From an uncultured Clostridia bacterium (GTDB lineage: Bacteria > Bacillota > Clostridia > Lachnospirales > CAG-274), in the NCBI GenBank assembly GCA_947589665.1, contig CANQBJ010000014.1, positions 1 through 44,049 on the forward strand: a DNA stretch of 44,049 nucleotides, in the 5' to 3' direction. A program made the position numbers and the translations under genes. Positions 41,991 to 44,049 of this stretch are shown here, piece after piece. Each line of letters opens with the position of its first letter. The stretch's first letter is position 1. The notes below the pieces were generated by a model. It had not been told where the DNA came from, did not search any database, and saw only the letters and a list, made by a program, of their open reading frames with translations.

Positions 41991-42040
41991 ATTTTTAATC
42001 ATAATCTCAAAAATATTAATTACCTTAACATTTTTATTTT
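41984..42040. repeat. 57-bp copy of the SLOG gene tail
   Basis: Identical to 40861-40917. It joins the eno fragment at ATTGTAC on one side and the XRE gene at 42034 on the other, supplying that gene's stop codon. Confidence 0.92.
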
Positions 42041-42342
42041 GTCAATATTTCACTTATTGTCAAAAGAGCATCTTCTTTTTCGGGTGAGAGTATACGAAAA
42101 TTTTCAATCAGTTTCCTTTCATTTTCTGTTAAATAAAAGCATTCTGTATCCTCGTTGAATATCTCGGACAGAGATGAGCCAAGAGCCGTTACAAGTCGTT
42201 GAAGAGTTTCAATAGTAGGCTGTCTGGTACCTTCTTCAATGCCCTTGATATGATGACCGGATACGCCTGTTATCTGAGTCAGGCGATACATTGTCATATT
42301 TTTATTTTCTCTGAGCCTGCGCAATCTTTTACCGACTTCCAT
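42034..42342 (-). CDS. XRE-family helix-turn-helix regulator, 3' end altered by recombination
   Basis: A 102-residue protein with an N-terminal helix-turn-helix (NMTMYRLTQITGVSGHHIKGIEEGTRQPTIETLQRLVTALGSSLSEIF) and a short helical tail (YLTENERKLIENFRILSPEKEDALLTISEILTK). It is not closely similar to the XRE protein at 41498. Its last few codons and TAA stop fall in the copied SLOG tail, so the original C terminus may have been longer. GGAAGGAG lies 6 bp before ATG 42342. Confidence 0.85.
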   Translation of the reverse strand: MEVGKRLRRLRENKNMTMYRLTQITGVSGHHIKGIEEGTRQPTIETLQRLVTALGSSLSEIFNEDTECFYLTENERKLIENFRILSPEKEDALLTISEILTK

Positions 42343-42460
42343 AGTTTAGCTCCTTCCTCTTAGACTACATTATTAAATATTATATAATGAAATATAATAA
42401 ATAATAATATCCGATTGGGCTTGAAATTATAGACTTTTAGGTGTATAATTTATGGTGATT

Positions 42461-42489
42461 ATTTTCCCGTGACCTGGTCACAGGAAAAT
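42461..42489. repeat. 29-bp palindrome, copy 4
   Basis: Same sequence as copy 3, including its right-arm mismatch, because both lie in the duplicated segment. It lies downstream of eno and upstream of the XRE gene. Confidence 0.85.
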
Positions 42490-42562
42490 GGGTTTGTTTT
42501 TTATGATACTTTTTGAATTATCCATTTTTGGGATACCGAAATACTATTCGTTTGACATTTTA

Positions 42563-42590
42563 AAAGGGCTGCGGAGAACCGCAGCCCTTT
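42563..42590 (-). terminator. eno terminator
   Basis: AAAGGGCTGCGG-AGAA-CCGCAGCCCTTT, a perfect 12-bp stem with T/A tracts on both sides, 15 bp after the eno stop. Confidence 0.92.
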
Positions 42591-42604
42591 ATTATTGCAC
42601 TATC

Positions 42605-44041
<1,437 letters not shown>

Positions 44042-44049
44042 TCACAGGA

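Noticed and set aside
38286..42489. The 29-bp palindromes as a CRISPR array
   Set aside because: Copies are 0.7-2.4 kb apart with genes between them, not regularly spaced, and no cas gene is present.

Overview
The window looks like chromosome from a low-GC Gram-positive anaerobe of the Clostridia. Evidence: strong Shine-Dalgarno sites, several TTGACA-N17-TATAAT promoters, a T-box leader on alaS, a CsoR copper switch, a PerR-type Fur protein, a three-SLH surface protein, and clostridial families of unknown function. The species cannot be fixed from sequence alone. No tRNA, rRNA, CRISPR array, integrase or transposase was seen.

Layout. 1-6200: 3' end of a secreted amidase, an OmpR-type two-component system, a PerR-like regulator on the other strand, and a trmL operon. 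6200-12300 (minus): a cytidylate-kinase-like gene and the operon alaS-rsmA-unknown-trmB, with alaS behind a tRNA-Ala T-box. 12300-15360 (minus): copper operon csoR, a 50-residue Cys-rich membrane protein not previously delimited here, and a CopA ATPase whose frame continues into a CopZ-like chaperone. 15360-27480 (minus): a surface-glycan operon with an ABC exporter, a methyltransferase/double glycosyltransferase, a flippase-like protein, a DPMS-like glycosyltransferase, an acyltransferase/GT-C fusion and a UDP-glucose dehydrogenase; several are unusual fusions. 28000-34000 (minus): trxA, an MntR-like regulator, two tandem ATP-grasp ligases coupled to a phosphofructokinase, and ligA. 34000-38300 (plus): a YtrA-type GntR repressor with a perfect promoter/operator, an ABC transporter and a lipoprotein. 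38280-42500: an accessory stretch with a WG-repeat/SLH surface protein, a small secreted protein with a duplicated GFPxAD motif, and a SLOG gene and an XRE gene diverging across three palindromic operators, plus another XRE gene. 42600-44049 (minus): enolase.

Two repeat families stand out. A roughly 190-280 bp MITE-like element with GACCTCTC/GAGAGGTC ends occurs four times between genes (2957, 5955, 27745, 31680). A 29-bp near-perfect palindrome (half-site ATTTTCCCGTGACC) occurs four times, only in the 38.3-42.5 kb stretch. There, a 235-bp copy of the eno 3' end is joined at a shared ATTGTAC to a 57-bp copy of the SLOG gene tail, so the locus has been rearranged recently.

The best candidates for undescribed biology are the SLOG/XRE divergon inside this palindrome-bounded, rearranged stretch and the CopA-CopZ fusion, which has an internal ribosome-binding site and a slippery heptamer leading straight to a stop. 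The glycan-operon fusions and the ATP-grasp pair come next. Functions beyond family level are inference.
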